Shown one piece after another: positions 62,911-64,000 of a DNA stretch of 64,000 nucleotides. The stretch comes from JBPYCR01 sp051846935 (GTDB lineage: Bacteria; Bacillota; Bacilli; Bacillales; Amphibacillaceae), in the NCBI RefSeq assembly GCF_051846935.1, contig NZ_JBPYCS010000004.1:62001-126000 (forward strand), given 5' to 3'. Position numbers and translations under genes: made by a program. How positions within the stretch are numbered: position 1 is the stretch's first letter; every line of letters begins with the position of its first letter. A model generated the notes under the pieces. The model was not told the DNA's origin. It saw only the letters and a program-made list of their open reading frames with translations, and ran no database searches.

Positions 62911-63159
62911 TCAGTGAATACTATCTAAATTCTCTTCCTCAGTTTTAGCTTCATTATAATATTGTACGCCATATTGAGAGCCCTCAGATACCATTTTAGC
63001 ATTTTCTAATTGATCTAAGCTGTTGTGCTCCATTTGATCAGGCACACCTGCCTGCTCTAATGTTGATTTTTCACTTTTTTTCTGTTTATTTTTAAGCCAT
63101 AATCCAGCAGCAACGCTTGCCCCGGCAGCTCCAATTGATGCAATATATCGCTTTTTCAT
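62911..63159 (-). CDS. Small hypothetical membrane-associated protein
   Basis: An 82-residue protein, not recognised. It begins MKKRYIASIGAAGASVAAGL with a hydrophobic, glycine- and alanine-rich N-terminal segment (about 6-22), then a basic stretch WLKNKQKKSEK and an acidic, hydrophilic tail. The ATG has GAAAGGATG upstream, supporting expression. It lies between ylaI and arcC, a position with no B. subtilis equivalent. Confidence 0.6.
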   Translation of the reverse strand: MKKRYIASIGAAGASVAAGLWLKNKQKKSEKSTLEQAGVPDQMEHNSLDQLENAKMVSEGSQYGVQYYNEAKTEEENLDSIH

Positions 63160-63292
63160 TTTTTCTAAGTCATCCTTTCCTCTTTTTACTTTATATTACC
63201 CATACGAACGAAATTGAAACGTACAATTTTGCTTCTTTTAAAATTTAAGTTATGGTAGTATGAAACAGACAGATTTTGTTGAGGTGAAACAG

Positions 63293-63496
63293 ATGCAAGT
63301 GAAGTGTGTACTTTGTGACCAAATAGAAGATATTGATGATGATGCATTGCAAGCAAAGCGATTACGAAACCGCAAGCTGAATATGTATTTATGTACGCCA
63401 TGTAATGAACGAATTGCTAAAAATACAAAGAAGCGGCACAAATCAGGTAATTTTCACCTATTTAAGGAAAAAAAAGATACGAATGATTATCTTTAA
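63293..63496 (+). CDS. ylaI: DUF2197 zinc-ribbon protein YlaI
   Basis: A 67-residue protein with two Cys pairs for zinc, VKCVLCDQIEDIDDD and YLCTPCNERI. The YlaI family has no known function. The start is ATG 63293, after GAGGTGAAACAG; a longer frame from 63260 is not supported. It converges with ylaH and shares a terminator with it. Confidence 0.88.
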   Translation: MQVKCVLCDQIEDIDDDALQAKRLRNRKLNMYLCTPCNERIAKNTKKRHKSGNFHLFKEKKDTNDYL

Positions 63497-63513
63497 TTTT
63501 TTAACACGCCATA

Positions 63514-63554
63514 AGAAAGCAGCTCTCTAATCATCAGACAGAGAGCTGCTTTCT
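63514..63554 (+). terminator. Terminator of ylaI
   Basis: A perfect 15-bp stem (AGAAAGCAGCTCTCT with AGAGAGCTGCTTTCT) is followed on the plus strand by ATTTTGTTTT. Its right arm overlaps the ylaH stop codon, so it also lies at the end of the ylaH transcript. Confidence 0.93.
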
Positions 63555-63858
63555 ATTTTGTTTTACTTTTGCGTTGCCTATACAATCGAAAGCGATAAAC
63601 ACCCAATACGAGTGAAATTACAATTAACGTTTCTGTTATTGGATATTGAAGCAAGCTAAAAATAGTTATTATGTAGTTTCCAACAGCAAGCATTACATAA
63701 ACAACTAGCGTTTTAATTAAAGGTAACTTCCGCGCGAACCCAAGCTCATAAGCAATTATTGCAAGTATTAAATTTATAATATAAAAAATCCAAAAAATAT
63801 TATTTGTTCCATAGTTCGTAACGATATATTCAAATATAATGTTAAAGTTTGTGTCCAT
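63553..63858 (-). CDS. ylaH: YlaH-like membrane protein
   Basis: A 101-residue membrane protein of the YlaH family with three hydrophobic segments (about 21-39, 46-66 and 69-88). The segment AYELGFARKLPLIKTLVVYV is typical. The start is ATG 63858, preceded by GGAGGAAGCT. No function is known. In B. subtilis typA lies beyond it. Confidence 0.85.
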   Translation of the reverse strand: MDTNFNIIFEYIVTNYGTNNIFWIFYIINLILAIIAYELGFARKLPLIKTLVVYVMLAVGNYIITIFSLLQYPITETLIVISLVLGVYRFRLYRQRKSKTK

Positions 63859-63991
63859 AGCTTCCTCCATCTTTGTTCATTTACCCACCCTCTATCATAC
63901 TAAATCTTTTTAATACATGCTAGTTATTGTATTTTGTATATACGAACTAAATGATATATACTATGGAGTGGAATAAATTTGAGGTGATTTC

Positions 63992-64000
63992 ATGGGTAAA
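63992..64000 (+). CDS. Start of an unknown gene (three codons)
   Basis: ATGGGTAAA at the window end is preceded by GAGGTG at a 5-nt spacing, so a gene on the plus strand probably starts here, divergent from ylaH. Its identity cannot be judged from three codons. Confidence 0.4.

Noticed and set aside
1..64000. CRISPR array, prophage, integrase or transposase genes
   Set aside because: None seen on either strand; gene order is conserved backbone throughout.

Overview
The window is chromosomal DNA of a low-GC, endospore-forming member of the Bacillaceae. It carries sigE, sigG, spoIIGA, spoVD, spoVE, ylbJ and an RsfA-type regulator, a bacillithiol gene (bshC), a caa3 oxidase, and MurE with the DNPRTEDP motif of meso-diaminopimelate enzymes. 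Protein similarity recalled from memory points to the Oceanobacillus/Virgibacillus side of the family, but the species cannot be fixed from the sequence alone. Nearly the whole window is one block collinear with Bacillus subtilis from ylaH to ileS, read in the opposite direction. No rRNA, tRNA, CRISPR array, prophage or insertion sequence was found.

From left to right: (1) 1-1816, the 5' part of ileS with a T-box leader and a strong promoter. (2) 1842-5025, the division-associated ylm operon divIVA-ylmH-ylmG-sepF-ylmE-ylmC, lacking ylmD. (3) 5359-7953, the sporulation genes sigG, sigE and spoIIGA. (4) 8693-24970, the dcw cluster: ftsZ, ftsA, divIB, spoVE, murD, mraY, murF, murE, spoVD, pbpB, ftsL, rsmH, mraZ. 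murG, murB and the ylxW/ylxX/sbp segment are absent. (5) 25359-28371, bshC, a DUF3397 gene and panE. (6) 28610-34631, ylbP, an RsfA-type regulator, an enoyl-CoA hydratase family gene, rpmF, a DUF177 gene, tmcAL, an unrecognised gene and sepM. (7) 34858-41066, ylbJ, coaD, rsmD, ylbG, ylbF, ylbE, ylbD, ylbC and a YugN-like gene. (8) 41224-50699, an AI-2E type permease and the caa3 oxidase locus (DUF420, ctaG, ctaF, ctaE, ctaD, ctaC, ctaB, and divergent ctaA). (9) 51137-58748, a lipoprotein/DUF1648 pair, an RluA-type pseudouridine synthase, pyc, ftsW and ylaN. (10) 59456-64000, small yla-region genes with an orphan carbamate kinase, and the first three codons of another gene.

The genes act together in peptidoglycan precursor synthesis (mur, mraY), septum assembly (FtsZ, FtsA, SepF, DivIVA, DivIB, FtsL, PBP2b, FtsW), mother-cell and forespore sigma control, and aerobic respiration (heme A synthesis and caa3 oxidase).

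Most of the window is ordinary conserved backbone. The parts worth a second look are a family of short interspersed repeats in at least five gaps, a terminator-like hairpin that covers the spoVE ribosome binding site, the genes missing from the dcw and ylm clusters, a large inverted repeat between two convergent genes, a few unrecognised small genes, and several readable regulatory sites (T-box, SigF promoter, MraZ boxes, ArgR-like box). I did not find convincing evidence of a wholly new system.
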